Notes: generated from the letters alone by a model not told the origin. A DNA stretch of 64,000 bases from Candolleomyces eurysporus (GCA_027579435.1 JANBPK010000716.1:62001-126000), one strand, 5' to 3'; shown: positions 46,081 through 57,330, counted from the stretch's first letter. A program made the numbers and translations.

Positions 46081-48149
46081 ATGCAGCCAGAAGCGTCCAC
46101 ATCTCAATTACCACCCGTCGACGAGGTCATCGAAGAGGTGACTACCGATAGGTCAAACGAAGCCCCAGAACATCCTCTCCCTCAGCGACAGTTTTACTCG
46201 GTCGAATATCCAGGATACGTGCAAGATGCATCCGTTCCGAAGGCCATTCAAAATTTAGGGGGCCAAGCGAGGATAGATCTCGCCTTCAAACGGATGGCAC
46301 CGAAAACTGAGTCCTTGATCGAATTGTCGTTGCATCCCGACAACCCATTCGCGCATCCTATCCCCGGGGATGTCGTCAATACGAATAACTTGGTATTGGA
46401 AGTCACGAAAAGGAAGCGTAAGAAACGCCCAGGGCAGGATGCAGACGATGGTGTTATCGGAGAATACAAGGCAGAGATCGTCGGGGTCACCACGAAAACA
46501 GTGCGCTTCCGAAGTACGAATTCTATACCTTTGGTCAACTTTTGTAGACCTAACCTACGCGCGCAACCTTTCAGGCATGGTTGACTTTCAGTATCTTCCT
46601 GACATGGATGATCCAATATCCCAATTGCGGCTTGCCATGGACCGGATGGACGGTGAGGGATATCGGCCTTTTTCCTGCTGTTCAGCATCTCATTGCTTTT
46701 CTACTCTCCAGTGGACACTATCATGTCATACCGTATACCTGAGGAGAGGTCATACGAACCTGTTGTTCCTTCTACAGACCAGGCTCCAGGAGCTTTGGAT
46801 ATGAACATAGACCCAGAGCTTGGAGGAACCTCTTCCTCGACTGTGGCCTCTCCATCAAGTAGTAATTTGAGATTATTCCCTCCACCGCTATTCAGCCGGC
46901 AAACGATACCGCAGGGCTACAAGTAAGCCTATATTTTCCCTCTTAGTGACGATCCTCTTACCTCTTCCCAGTTTCAAGGCCAACAGCGCATCGATCGTAA
47001 CCACAACTATAGACGAGGAAACTGGGGAAGAACGGAAGCGACTTATCAACAAGATGCGCTGGAAGGGATACGGACCCGCTTCTATCATGTTTTCGGACTC
47101 TCAAGTAAAGAAAATATTCCTGGTCTTGGTCGTCTGCGTTTTTTACGACTGTTGATACAGGTTCCTCTCAACCCTCCGGACGCAGTCGAAAAGGGGAGAG
47201 ACCAAGCCAACCCGAAGCTCTTGGAGAAGTTGCACGAGGTCAGAATTTGTCTGAAAGGGTTGACTCAACGACTCTCCCTGACATTCAGTGCAGCTATTCG
47301 CCACAAGACCAATATGGACACGGATGTCCTTATTCAACCAGTTTACTGCTTTGGAATCCCGCGAAATCCTCAAGTGAGTGAACGTCCTGCATGGACGACG
47401 AAGTGTCAACTGAGAATTGCCCAGCTCCAAGGTTATGTTACCTCTGGTATGCTATGTATTCCAAGATGGGCCATGGAGGGACACCCTTGTCAAGTTTGGC
47501 TACGACCCTCGTTCCGATAGCAATGCCCGATTGTGAGTGCTCAAAATGGATTACTCCGTGCCAATTTCTTGCTCATGCATGATGCAGCTTCCAGCGGCTA
47601 TACTTCCGTAACGCGAACCACCCGATATCCAGGCCCTCCGTTACAACACGCAGACAAGATAGAGCGAATGTTAACCTTCATATCCGCAATTTCGAAGGCG
47701 GAGAAGACAGAAAGTAAGTCCATGTTCGCTGCGACATGGAGACAGAGCGAGCTCATTCATCAACTTCCGGTTATCCAGAAGCTCGCATATCTTCGATGGC
47801 AAAACTGTGTCCAAAGAGACAGCGGCATTCCAACTCTGCGATATCGTTGACCCAATGCTCAAGGAAATGATAGAAGATCCCGATGCCCTTCGTGAAACCT
47901 GTGACGTGCGTTATCCTCACATTTGTGACCGTTTCCCTTCTCCTCAACCCCTCGACAGGAACGCGACGGATGGTACACGTCTCATTCTTTCGAAAGAATC
48001 AAATCGATCCTACGCCACAAGTTCTTCTCTGTTCTCGAAGGGCATCCTGCTACCGATGAGGAGTGCAGGAACTTGCTGGCTTCCAGCGAAAATTCAACGA
48101 AATCGAGTTCGCTGCACAGAAACCAGAAGCTGAGGGCTGGGAAGCATAA
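46081..48149 (+). CDS. TFC1: TFIIIC subunit Tfc1 (tau95/GTF3C5)
   Basis: The first exon has the family opening: RQFYSVEYPGYVQDASVPKA, IQNLGGQARIDLAF, then SLHPDNPFAHPIPGDVVNTN and NLVLEVTKRKRKKRPGQ. It is followed by SMVDFQYLPDMDDPISQLR, a Ser/Pro-rich spacer, INKMRWKGYGPASIMFSDSQ and the DNA-binding-type region with KLLEKLHEV and ERPAWTTK. The last exon ends GFQRKFNEIEFAAQKPEAEG. Tau95 binds the A box of tRNA genes as part of TFIIIC and brings in TFIIIB and Pol III. Eight or more short exons; the middle ones around 47240-47960 are hard to place exactly because the conserved blocks are short. Tail-to-tail with eL29. Confidence 0.88.
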
Positions 48150-48521
48150 CATGGCCAAAGGCGCACTGCGTCCTGAGGATGCTGCCGTACGTCCTCATTC
48201 TCGTACATCTCTTTTCGTTTCAAGTCTAACCCCGGAGCGCAGGCCATACGTCTGAGAGCGACGTTGGATCGCAACGTTAAATCTTTCACCAATTCCAATT
48301 CTCAGCGCTGAGTCTTGGGGGGCGAACTTTGTACAATAGCCTGTATTCTTCGGGAACATAATGTCATGGCAGAGAGATCCACTTTGAACACGGCGGGGCG
48401 TCTTTCGGGTGTTTTCATTGATTTTATTTGGAGCGGAAACGTGCGGCATGGTGTATATTGCATACAAGGGCATGATGTGGACCTAGTAGGGAGCGTATAG
48501 CAGGGATGATCGAATGCGCGA
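48150..48521. other. Convergent 3' interval between TFC1 and RPL29
   Basis: About 372 bp of 3' UTR sequence for the two convergent genes. The open frames here have no recognisable features and I treat them as chance. Confidence 0.45.
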
Positions 48522-48933
48522 TCATGATTTAGCACTCTTCTGCTCTGCTCGTGCCTTGTTCTGTTGTAATCGTCAGCACGAAAAGGACAGACTCTGAAAG
48601 GCGATTGAGGACGCACGGAGCCAACAAGAGCGAATCGGGCGTTGCGGCGGAACTAGATTCAAGTCGTCGGTTAATGAAAGACACAGAAATGGCTTCTAGG
48701 AAACTGACTTTGGGGTCAACCTGCAAAGAAAGGACACTGTCAAACGATAATATGGACATAGAACAAAGTAGGGGACGTACACCCTTCATGGAAGGCGACC
48801 GGTGCGACTGAGGCCTCTTGATACCATTGCGGTGGGCCTTTTTGTTTTGGTTGTGATTTGTGTGGCTAGGAAGGGTATCAGCGGTCATTGCATATTTCAT
48901 GGCTTGAGCAACGTACTTCTTTGATTTGGCCAT
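48522..48933 (-). CDS. RPL29: 60S ribosomal protein eL29
   Basis: Five tiny exons (48917-48933, 48781-48865, 48709-48720, 48617-48652, 48522-48560) total 189 nt and encode 62 residues: MAKSKNHTNHNQNKKAHRNG, then IKRPQSHRSPSMKGVDPKFR and RNARFALVGSNKARAEQKSA. This is the full, strongly basic eL29 family sequence (yeast 59 residues). It sits in the large ribosomal subunit near the subunit interface. Exon 3 is only 12 nt and encodes Val-Asp-Pro-Lys. Four introns in so short a gene is typical of ribosomal-protein genes in intron-rich fungi. The ORF is invisible to frame scans, because each piece is short. Confidence 0.93.
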
Positions 48934-49191
48934 GTCGAAGTCGTCGGGCGCGATGCTGAACTCGTCGAGCGCAATGCACGGTTCCAGGAGCGTAGTGCAC
49001 AGCCACGGTGGCTTGTACCAACTGTACAGGGCATTTCGGCACCTGTCGGCAGATGCCGATCGGTTTGCCGCCTCTATTTTTAGATCGTCTCTGACTGACT
49101 GAAGTGGGCGAATGCAAGGCAATTACGAGGCTCGTACGATTCACTGTAGCTCTAATTTTATCAGTCAATGGTATCCGTTTATGAATCCTAG

Positions 49192-51175
49192 CTATAGCTC
49201 AACAAGTCGCTTGCAGACCTTATCCTCCTCCCACACTCCCTCCTCGCCCGTAATCGTGCTTTGGCTGTGGCAAGAGGCAGCATGCTTCCACCTAGGCTCC
49301 AGTCAGACCATGCGAATGACGAAGAAATTTATCCACGAACCAATGTAATTCTTTGACCTTTATATCAGGTGGCAAAGTGAGCAAATGGTAAAAATGTGAC
49401 GGAGGCCTGCTCACTTTGCATTCTATATCTTTCACTCCTTCGACTGCAACCCATTTCGAGCACTTGTGGCATTTTCCCTGTCGAATTTCTTTCCTGTCTG
49501 TCTTGGCCGGGTTCTTGCGAGGAACCGTCCTAAACAAAAGAGGTGGAGAGAACGGCTTTCCACTCGCCGCCGAGACACCTAGAGCGATTGTTCGTCGTTA
49601 AATGAAATGGAAAGTATAGGGACGTGTAAACATACCATGAGAATACTGCATGTGGTAGCTTTAGAGCATATGTTAGATTTTTTCATGTACGATTGAGCGA
49701 CAATACGCTATCAAGAGGTTAGTTTATAGCAGGCAAATCAAGGTGTGGCAACCGACTTACCACTTGAACGCAGAATACTTCATGGCCAACCATACTTTCT
49801 TGTTTTGCCCTCCTCTTTCGAGAGGCTCAACACAAATTGGGCACAATCCGACTTTATCCGCCCCTCGGCCCTTCACAAACCGAGGTGTATAAAGATCGAA
49901 GGGGTTCCTCGGAGGATTGTAGGTGCCTCCAGGGTGCGAGACACCAAACAAGGTACAGGGTGAGCTGGAGGTCGCAGTGAATATCCGTCAGTCATATATC
50001 GCAGCAACTAATGTGAGCTCAGCGTACCTCTGGTCAGCAGGCTGAATGTAAGAACTGGCCGGGAAGCGACGATAGAACAGAGGGAAGCTCGCCGAGATTT
50101 CTACAGACTCAGGGAAGCTTCGAGTTGTGAAGAGTGTTTGGCCTTGACGGTTTGGGCTCTCCTGGACTATCGGCAAGGTACTAGGCTCCACTAGCTCGTC
50201 AGCGCTACTCCGTTGACGTTTCGCGGGCGACGGAGTAGAATTCTCGTCCCTCCGACGCTTGGGTATCTTGACCGTAAGTCGAGTCGGGATGGGAGGTGAT
50301 GCTGCACCAGACAGCGTTCTAAGAGACAATGGAAAGGTCGGCGCTGCTGGACTCTTTCTGGTAGTAGCAGGTAGCATAGAATCGGGTTCAGTCGCGGGGA
50401 GAGCGTCCCGAACCATCGTAGAATTTTCATGGTCTGAGCGTGATGATCTGAGTATTCTGTAGGAAGCTGGCGTCGCAATTTTACAGGGTGAGCGCAATAT
50501 TGAAGATGTTGTCGAAGGAACCGGAGGATCAACACTAGTTGTATGCGCCATGGAGACAAGCCTATCCACGAAGCGAGGTCTATTCTGCCTCTCAGGCCTA
50601 TTCCCTGGGTGAGAGTTCGTAGTTTTTGCTTCCTCTTGGAGTCCCAGTGGAAAACGTATGTGCTCCTGGCTACCTCGGAGAACGGGAGATATGTCGTCGT
50701 CAAAGTTTCCTGGAAAGTCGCGAAAGGGGAACAAGGCGGCGAGAGGCGAGTGATTCAGGTCGTAGCTTTCTTGGCTGTCTGAAAAAGAGACAGCGCCAAA
50801 GGAGACAGAGGCAAGAGGCGAGAGCGGAGATTGAGAGTCGCCAAATTCTGCACGCGAAGCTGATCGATCGGTGAAGGCAGGTGAAGGCGTGTAGCAGAGT
50901 CGTGCGGTAGGTGCGGCCGTGAAACTTTTGGGGAAGGAAGAAGACATAAATTGGTGAGAAGTCGAGCTTGTGTATTCATTTTCGGGTATAGCATGAAAAT
51001 TTGGCGCATATAGGGAGCTAGACGGAGTATCCGACCCGAGATTAGTGTTGATTTTAGAGGAAGACGAGATATCTTGGAGCGGCGAGCTTTGATTTTCGCA
51101 AGGGGACAGATGAAGCCAGTCAGTAAAGTCGGTATGAGATTGCAGAGGGTCAGTAGAGTCAGTGGTAGCGGCCAT
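49192..51175 (-). CDS. Transcription regulator with Rua1-type C-terminal zinc domain
   Basis: A long first exon (from the ATG at 51175, MAATTDSTDPL; an in-frame ATG at 51298 would add 41 residues) encodes a Ser/Pro/Thr-rich, probably disordered region with a basic patch (LTVKIPKRRRDE, SPAKRQRSS). The last exons carry the Rua1 C-terminal domain: GTYNPPRNPFDLYTPRFVKG, the Cys pair of KVGLCPICVEPL, KYHMQYSHGV with two His, RQGKCHKCSKWVAVEG and a last WKHAASCHS before the stop. These Cys/His clusters suggest two zinc sites. In Ustilago maydis Rua1 controls glycolipid synthesis; this domain is widespread in basidiomycetes, so the target here is not implied. Divergent from the p24 gene. Confidence 0.82.
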
Positions 51176-51309
51176 GTTTAGCAGGGGGAGGATTTTAGGC
51201 GAGCGCGCGCTTATGAGGGTTGTTTGGCTTTGTGTGGCAAAGCCCTCCGAGCCACTGACCCCAGACGTGGCCGTCATCGCGTGCATCCCAACACCCATTT
51301 ACGCCCGGC

Positions 51310-52206
51310 ATGGAGCCCTGGCATTTCCTTTGCTCGCTATTATTTCTTCTCTATCTGTCTCTGACAGCGCGGGCGGCGGCATTGACGATTTCACTTTCAC
51401 CTAACGAACGAGCATGCTTCTTCGCCGACGTTGACAAACCTAAAGAGAAAATCGGTGTATGTTTCCAATTGATCCACGTCGTTGACCAAGACTAACCTCG
51501 TCATATGCTAGTTCTACTTTGCTGTAGGTCTTCATACTGTAATATAAACTTACATGTCTTCTGAACGGTCTCCGAAGGTGCAATCTGGAGGCGCATTCGA
51601 CATTGATTGGGATGTCAAGGATCCGAACCACAAAGTCTTGCTGGATGGAAAGCGCGAGCGAGCAGGCGACTACGTCTTCACAGGCAACACCGTCGGCGAA
51701 TACTCCTTCTGCTTCGAAAATGACATGTCTACATTGACCGACAAGCTCGTTGACTTCGATATCATGGTGGAAAGCGAGCCACGGAGAGAACCCCCTGCCA
51801 AGCCAGGTCAAATCGCGGAACACACCAGCGCCCTGGAGGAGAGCGTATTCAAACTTAATGGAATGCTCATGAATATCAACCGTATGCAGAAACAGTGAGT
51901 CGTAACTTGATTTCGTGTTCCGTCATCTCAACATTGTGTAGTCACCACACGCAAGAACGTCGAGGCTTCTCCGTCGTCAAGTCCACTCAAAAGTCAGTTC
52001 GATCGATTGCTGTAGATTTCGGACTCTTCTGACAGTCCTTTAGCCGCTTGTTCTGGTATGCCGTCTTTGAGAGCTTGGCAATTATTGGCATGGCTGTGTA
52101 TGTGCTCTTCCTACCCTCCTAGTCGTCTATTCACGTTCTTTCCAGGTTCCAAGTCTACGTACTACAGACGTTCTTCACGAAGACCGGCCGTCGTTACAAA
52201 GTTTAG
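51310..52206 (+). CDS. p24 (emp24/gp25L/TMED) family cargo receptor
   Basis: Six exons give 213 residues. There is a signal peptide (MEPWHFLCSLLFLLYLSLTA). The GOLD domain has the paired Cys in RACFFADVDKP and YSFCFENDMST, with GGAFDIDWDVKDPNHKVLL and GDYVFTGNTVGE between them. A coiled coil follows (LEESVFKLNGMLMNINRMQK), then one membrane helix (FWYAVFESLAIIGMAVFQVY). The cytosolic tail QTFFTKTGRRYKV carries the FF pair used for COPII binding. p24 proteins cycle between ER and Golgi in COPII/COPI vesicles. The sequence looks most like the Erp2/3/4-type (gamma-like) subgroup, which is tentative. Exon 2 is a 12-nt microexon (51512-51523) encoding FYFA. Confidence 0.9.
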
Positions 52207-52306
52207 ATTTATGGTTCTCCAACGGATGATGTGTACTCTCTAGGGTTTTCAGTGGTAATCAGTACCCTATCTTCCACTATTACTTCCACTAGTCCCCACT
52301 TAGTGC

Positions 52307-53673
52307 TCAACACCATGCGAACCTGAAGCAAGCGGTCATGGTCGATTTGCAAACTTTGCCTCAGAGTTGCGTGCACTCACTTTTCGTTATACAGCCATTC
52401 AGCGATGGGACCGCTTCCGTACCATTTGGCCGATGGTAGGTGATCTTCAGGGTGTACGGTCGTGCCACCAATTTCTTCACCTGCCGCCTTCAACTCGCCC
52501 GGTAAACTCCACACCTGGATCCGTTCAATCCCAAAATCCTTTGCATATTCTGCAATGCAACCCAACAATGAACGCAACAGTTCTTCCTTCGGGCATCTCA
52601 ACCGAGTAATCAACAAGGTTTTTGGTGACCCAGGGTATAGTTCGAATGCCCACGACGCGAAAGCATCACTGCTAGGTCCGCCGTCTGAGGGGCTGGGAGA
52701 TGAGAGCAAGGCACCATAATATGGGGGTGGGCGTTCCATGCTGTTGACGAACCATTCTATCCTGCGCTGCAGAAATTCCGCTACACCTTTTCGGGGGAGG
52801 AACGTGAATGCAATCGAGGTGGATGACTGCGGCTTCGAAGAAACCTCCTGCAGGATAAGTTCCGAGTCTTGGTTCCACCATTCTTTGGTTTGCTCTTTAT
52901 TGAGCAAAGTCCACTGGTCCCTTCGGGCCTCGTCTTTAGTCTTTTCTAGGACTGCTTTAACGTCCCAAGTCGACACAGTGTACGGATCACCTGTCCAACC
53001 ATCGACACCCGGAGCAGGCCCGGTAGCTTTGTAGAAATCGGGTCCAAGATCGCTGTAGAGAACGGACACGATCCCTGATCCAAAGCCTTCCGGTACAGCA
53101 GGGGGTTGGCCCCAAGCTTCAGGGAAAGCGGACGGGAAAGATGACGCGGGCCCTAATACCCAGTGCAACAGGCTCATCATATGCTTCGCGTACCCCTTCC
53201 CTCGTTTCTCTGCAGGGGTATACACAGAGGCGATCCCGTAGCCTACTTGTTCTTCGGTAGTGAACTCATCGCTCGAAGTTGTCCTTTTGAGAACGAAGAC
53301 CTCCCGACGAAGACTAAAAATAGAGTAGTATGGAGATGAATGAAGCGGCTTGAGCAAATTCAGATTCCATAACCTACGTTTCACATGAGCACATGAAATC
53401 GATGGTGGCTGGGTCATTTCGGGGAGCGAGAACCCTGATTTAATGTGCCGTGAACAAGTTGTAATATCGAGGTGAAGGGACAACGAATCATAATCCATAC
53501 CATGTCGTCCACCTGTCATCAGCCGCGATCTCGTAGCCTCCCATTGTATTCGATTCGTCGATGTAGTCATCAAAGGGGTGTTGTCTCCTCCTACCCCATT
53601 CCTCGTAGGACCGTCTCCTTGATTCGACGGCCTGGGCATGGGTAGCAGGGAATATAGAGAGCTGGTCGAGCAT
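52307..53673 (-). CDS. LYC1: LYC1-like N-acetyltransferase, copy A
   Basis: Four exons. Exon 1 from 53673 reads MLDQLSIFPATHAQAVESRR and ends at DRWTTW. Exon 2 (53378-53434) reads VLAPRNDPATIDFMCSCE, then TLRREVFVLKR opens the long third exon. The last tiny exon gives FAWC, so the protein ends WLYNEKFAWC, the usual LYC1 C terminus. The GNAT-like part contains EEQVGYGIASVYTPAEKRGK and GYAKHMMSLLHWVLG, the acetyl-CoA binding region. Yarrowia LYC1 N-acetylates lysine in its breakdown; other substrates are possible here. Exon 2 lies in a different frame from a long misleading open frame over the same region. It is one of two tandem copies, about nine in ten residues identical in exon 3 by my count. 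Confidence 0.85.
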
Positions 53674-54320
53674 TAAGGCACGATTAGATGTTTTTTGGGA
53701 GATGACTCGGAACAAAGCAGACAGACAATCAGATAGTCAGGCGGACGAACGAATTACGGGAACTTTCACGTGTGTGCATGTATCTATATATGATCTTGGG
53801 GGAATTTACTCCTCTGAGCGCTGAGCGCTTAGCGAGTGTCCGGCACTGGGAACTGGGCTTGCACTAGGCGATAAAATCATATAATATATCGATCGTATAA
53901 TCGAGCTTCTTTAAAACAGATAGAAGAAAAGATCTAGGTAACCTAGAAGCTGGAAAAGGTTCGGAATTCGTACACCCAGTACAGAGTTATAGATTGGCAG
54001 TCAACAAAGGCCACTGGTGGTCGCGAGATTTCCTGAGAACCAATTCAGAGGTACGCCCAACTTGAAGGCGGAAGAAGCCCGGACATGGGCACTACATACC
54101 TATATTCGCCCTCTGCAGCAACGCTCAATTCTTCGATCTCTCCCTGCACCGATGAACATATGGAAATATTTAAAGTCTGCTGCCAAGGAGCCAAAAGGTT
54201 GGTCGCGATAGCATCATCCTGGTCAAGTCTGGTTTTCGAACGGATGATGTGTACTCTTTAGGTTTTCAGTGCTAATCAGTACCCTATCCTCCACTACTTC
54301 CACCAGTTCTCACTCAGCGC
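53674..54320. other. Region between LYC1 copies, containing the GVP36 relic
   Basis: Promoter region of LYC1 copy A followed by duplicated, truncated GVP36 sequence (annotated separately as a pseudogene), then, after the unit junction at about 54230, the short 3' flank of copy B. A TATATA stretch lies near 53785. Confidence 0.55.
54011..54229 (-). pseudogene. Truncated relic of the BAR-domain gene GVP36
   Basis: Two pieces of GVP36 sequence lie here. The first, 54011-54154, matches the end of the gene (55985-56131), including the intron and the blocks for SVQGEIEELSVAAEGEY. It is joined directly to 54165-54228, which matches 56575-56636 from the middle of the gene. The segment between them (about 440 bp in the functional copy) is missing. 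There is no start, the reading frame is not continuous, and the true stop codon has changed (TGA context CACTGA is now CACCAG). It is a by-product of the duplication of the LYC1 gene. Confidence 0.8.
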
Positions 54321-55670
54321 TCAACACCATGCGAATCTAGAAAAAGTGGAAATTGATTCACGAACTTCCCCTCAAAGTTGCGTGTACTCACTTTTCGTTA
54401 TATAGCCATTCAGCGATGGGACCACTCCTGTACCATTTGACCGATGGTAAGTGATCTTCAGGGTGCACGGTCGCGCCCCCGATTTCTTCACCCGCCACGT
54501 TCAACTCACCCGGTAGGTTCCGCACCTGGATCCGTTCGATTTCAAGGTCGCTTGCATATTCTGCGATGCGACCCAACAATGAACGCAAGAGCTCTTCCTT
54601 CGGGCACCTCAACCGAGTAATTAACAACGTTTTTGGTGACCCAGGGTATAGTTCAAATGTCCAGGACGCGAAAGCATCGCTGCTAGGTTCGCCGTCTGAC
54701 GGGCCGGGAGCTGAGAGCAAGGCACCATAATATGGGGGCGGACGTTCCATGCTGTTGACGAACCATTCTATCCTACGATGCAGAAATTCTGCTACGCCCT
54801 TTCGGGGGAGGAACGTGAATGCAATCGAGGTGGATGACTGCGGCTTCGAAGGAACCTCCCGCAGGATAAGCTCCGAGTCTTGGTTCCACCATTCTTTGGT
54901 TTGCTCTTTATTGAGCAGAGTCCACTGATCCTTGCCGACCTCGTCTTTGGTCCTTTCTAGAACTGCTTTAACGTCCCAAGTCGACACAGTGTACGGATCA
55001 ACCGTCCAACCATCGACACCAGGAGCAGGCCCAGAAGCCTTGTAGAAGGTAGGCCCGATGTCGCTGTAGAGAACGGACACAATGCCTGATCCAAAGCCTT
55101 CCGGTACAGCGGGAGGTTGGCCCCAAACTTCCGGGAAAGCGGACGGGAAAGATGACGCGGGCCCTAATACCCAATGCAACAGGCTCATCATGTGCTTCGC
55201 GTATCCCTTGCGCCGTTTCTCTGGAGGGGTATACACAGAGGCGATCCCGTAGCCTACTTGCTCTTCTGTGGTGAGCTCACCACCAGAAGGTGATCTTTTG
55301 AGAACGAACACCTCCCTGCGCAGGCTAAAAATAGGGTAGGTAAATGAATGAAGCGGCTTGAGCGAATCCAGATTCGAAAACCTACGTTTCACATGAGCAT
55401 ATGAAATCGAAGGTGGCTGGGTCATTTCGGGGAGCGAGAACCCTGATTTAATGTGCCGTTAATAAGTCGCACTCTCGAGGAAGCAGCAGCGAACCACAAT
55501 CCATACCATGTCGTCCACCTGCCATCAGCTGCGATCTCGTAGCCTCTCATTGTATTCGACTCGTCGATGTATTCTTCATAGGGGTATCTTTTCCTCTTAG
55601 CCCAGGACCGTCTTCTTGATTCAACGGCTTGTGCATGAGTGGCAGGGAATATAGAGAGCTGGTCGAGCAT
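54321..55670 (-). CDS. LYC1: LYC1-like N-acetyltransferase, copy B
   Basis: Same four-exon plan as copy A. Start at 55670 (MLDQLSIFPATHAQAVESRR); exon 1 ends GRWTTW; exon 2 reads VLAPRNDPATFDFICSCE; exon 3 TLRREVFVLKRSPSGGELTT through to GPIAEWLYNEK; final exon FAWC with stop at 54321. All splice sites seen in copy A are kept and no frame break is visible, so both copies appear functional. Differences are scattered (for example AEKRGKG becomes PEKRRKG next to the acetyl-CoA loop, and KDEARRD becomes KDEVGKD), about 34 in 320 residues by eye. Which copy is ancestral cannot be told, but B adjoins the intact GVP36 gene. Confidence 0.85.
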
Positions 55671-55987
55671 TGCGACGCGATTAAGGTGGTTTGCGGGAGA
55701 TGACTCGAAATAAAACAGAATCAGATACTAAGAGTCGGACGAACGAACGAACGAATTGAGGGACCTTTCACGTGCATGCACGTACCTATATATGATCTTA
55801 GCGAGTCTCGGGCCAAAGCGATATCAACTTGCACCAGGCTATAAGATCATGTAATATATCGATCGCATAATCGAGCTTCTTTACGAACAGATAGAAGAAG
55901 GAAAAGACCTAGGTAACCTAGAAGCTGGAAAAAGTTCGGATTTCATACACCTAGTACACAGAGTTATCGATCGGCAGCCAAAGAAAG
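55671..55987. other. Interval upstream of LYC1 copy B
   Basis: Promoter of copy B and 3' UTR of GVP36, both minus strand, duplicated in unit A. A short GAAC repeat (about 55738-55754) and a TATATA near 55790 are present. No coding frame. Confidence 0.5.
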
Positions 55988-57330
55988 TCAGTGGTCGCGA
56001 GATTTCCTGGGCACAACAAAGTCAGAGGCACGCTCAACTCGAAGGGATAAAAAAGCTTAGACATGGTGCTACTTACCTATATTCACCCTCAGCAGCAACG
56101 CTCAATTCTTCGATCTCTCCCTGCACGGATGAAAGGGCTTCCGCAGCGCTGGAGAAGAAGAGCAATTGGGCTTTGGCAAGCTCGTTCAAGTTCTTGATAG
56201 GCTCGGGCTACAAATAGGATAAATGTAGATCAGTTTCTTGGACGCTAGCTTTTATCAAAGGCAATACAATACGTACATTCTCAAGGACGGTCTTCATCAA
56301 CGTGATAGCAACCTCAGTCTTCTGGACAAGGTCGTCTTCAGCATTCTCGACCTCAAGACGAGCATGCTCCTGCCTCGACGGATTGGAAGTCTTAAGCCTA
56401 CACCATCGAACNAAAAAAAAAGCAAAAATGAGCGCGATCGTTCGAAAGATGGGCAAGGTATCCCAATGCGTAAAAGAGAGATATGTAGCAACACCCACGC
56501 TTGCTTCGCCGAGTCCAGCTCCAACCGACTAACCCGGACAGCCTGCCTCGCCTTCATAGCAAGGGAGATGGAGGTGTTCAAAGTCTGCTGCCAAGGAGCC
56601 AAAAAGTTGGTCGCAATAGCGTCATCCTGGTCAAGTCGGGCACCAGCGATCCGCTCCCACCCATTAGCATACAAAGCCAACGCCTTGCCGAGCTTATCGC
56701 CGCTCTCGTGTGGCGCCGCACCGGGCCCAGCAACGACGGTGGCTGCGGAGGTCGCAGCACGGGCGAGCGCATGGGGGGAGTGTCTTGTGCGGATGCACGG
56801 GAGGCTGGGTGGGCGAAGCGGGAACGGGGAGGTTCGTTCCCTTCAGGTTGTTCGCAGCGAAACTGGTGATGTTATAGCCGATTGAGGAGGAGAGCTCGGA
56901 AATCGATTCTTGAATCTGGACAGGGTAGTCATAGGTCTCGGATTCATAAACCTTGGTGATCCTTTGGAAGATTTAGATTTTCGATTTCTTATTGGAAAAT
57001 CTACGAAAGATAGCCGACTCACTTGAGCAGAGAGATGTGAGCGGCACGCAGTGCATCGACCCTGGTTTCGAGATCCTTGTATTCTACACGATCAGGACGT
57101 ACGTCAATTGCAGAACGACAATATCAGTAAAGCTGATCGCTGCAATAGAAAGGAACGGGAACGCCGATAGACAGACCTTGGGGCAATTCTGTGATATCTT
57201 CAGGAGCAATTTGCCCAAGCCTTTCTTTGGTCGCCTGGACACTCGAGCTGAAGCCCTTGCTGAGCTTGGACCCGGCCCCTGAAACGTTGATATTGGCCAA
57301 ACTCGAGGCAATCTTGTTCCAGCCGTCCAT
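55988..57330 (-). CDS. GVP36: BAR-domain protein Gvp36
   Basis: The start at 57330 gives MDGWNKIASSLANINVSGAG with an amphipathic opening, followed by a BAR_2 domain: SSSVQATKERLGQIAPEDIT, YKDLETRVDALRAAHISLLK, VTKVYESETYDYPVQIQESI, SSSIGYNI, KLGKALALYANGWERIAGAR and LDQDDAIATNFLAPWQQTLN. It continues with MKARQAVRVSRLELDSAKQ, EVENAEDDLVQKTEVAITLM and SVQGEIEELSVAAEGEY before the stop at 55988. Gvp36 binds curved membranes and acts in endocytosis and vacuole organisation in yeast. The last small exon (YRKSRDH) splices in from 56006. The 3' part is duplicated as a relic at 54011-54229. An N before a run of As (56412) falls in an intron. Confidence 0.88.

Larger units (their letters stand above)
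52213..54230. repeat. Tandem segmental duplication, unit A
   Basis: This unit and 54231-56636 align over their lengths: the 3' flank of the p24 gene (ACGGATGATGTG), the LYC1 gene, its promoter and part of the next gene GVP36. Unit A has lost about 440 bp of GVP36 sequence relative to unit B. The left boundary is near 52213, just after the p24 stop, and the two units abut at about 54230. Confidence 0.8.
54231..56636. repeat. Tandem segmental duplication, unit B
   Basis: The second unit holds LYC1 copy B, its promoter and the 3' half of the functional GVP36 gene. Upstream stretches such as the segment containing ATAATATATCGATCG (about 53881 in A, 55854 in B) match well between units, so the duplication includes non-coding DNA and arose at DNA level rather than through an mRNA. 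Confidence 0.8.

Noticed and set aside
53378..53440. Reading of LYC1 exon 2 as FSLPEMTQPPSISCAHVKRR in both copies (start at MTQPP)
   Set aside because: The other frame gives VLAPRNDPATIDFMCSCE followed by TLRREVF, which matches LYC1 proteins and keeps good splice sites; the long open frame is accidental.
55738..55754. GAAC tetranucleotide repeat
   Set aside because: Only about four units; too short to be a notable satellite.
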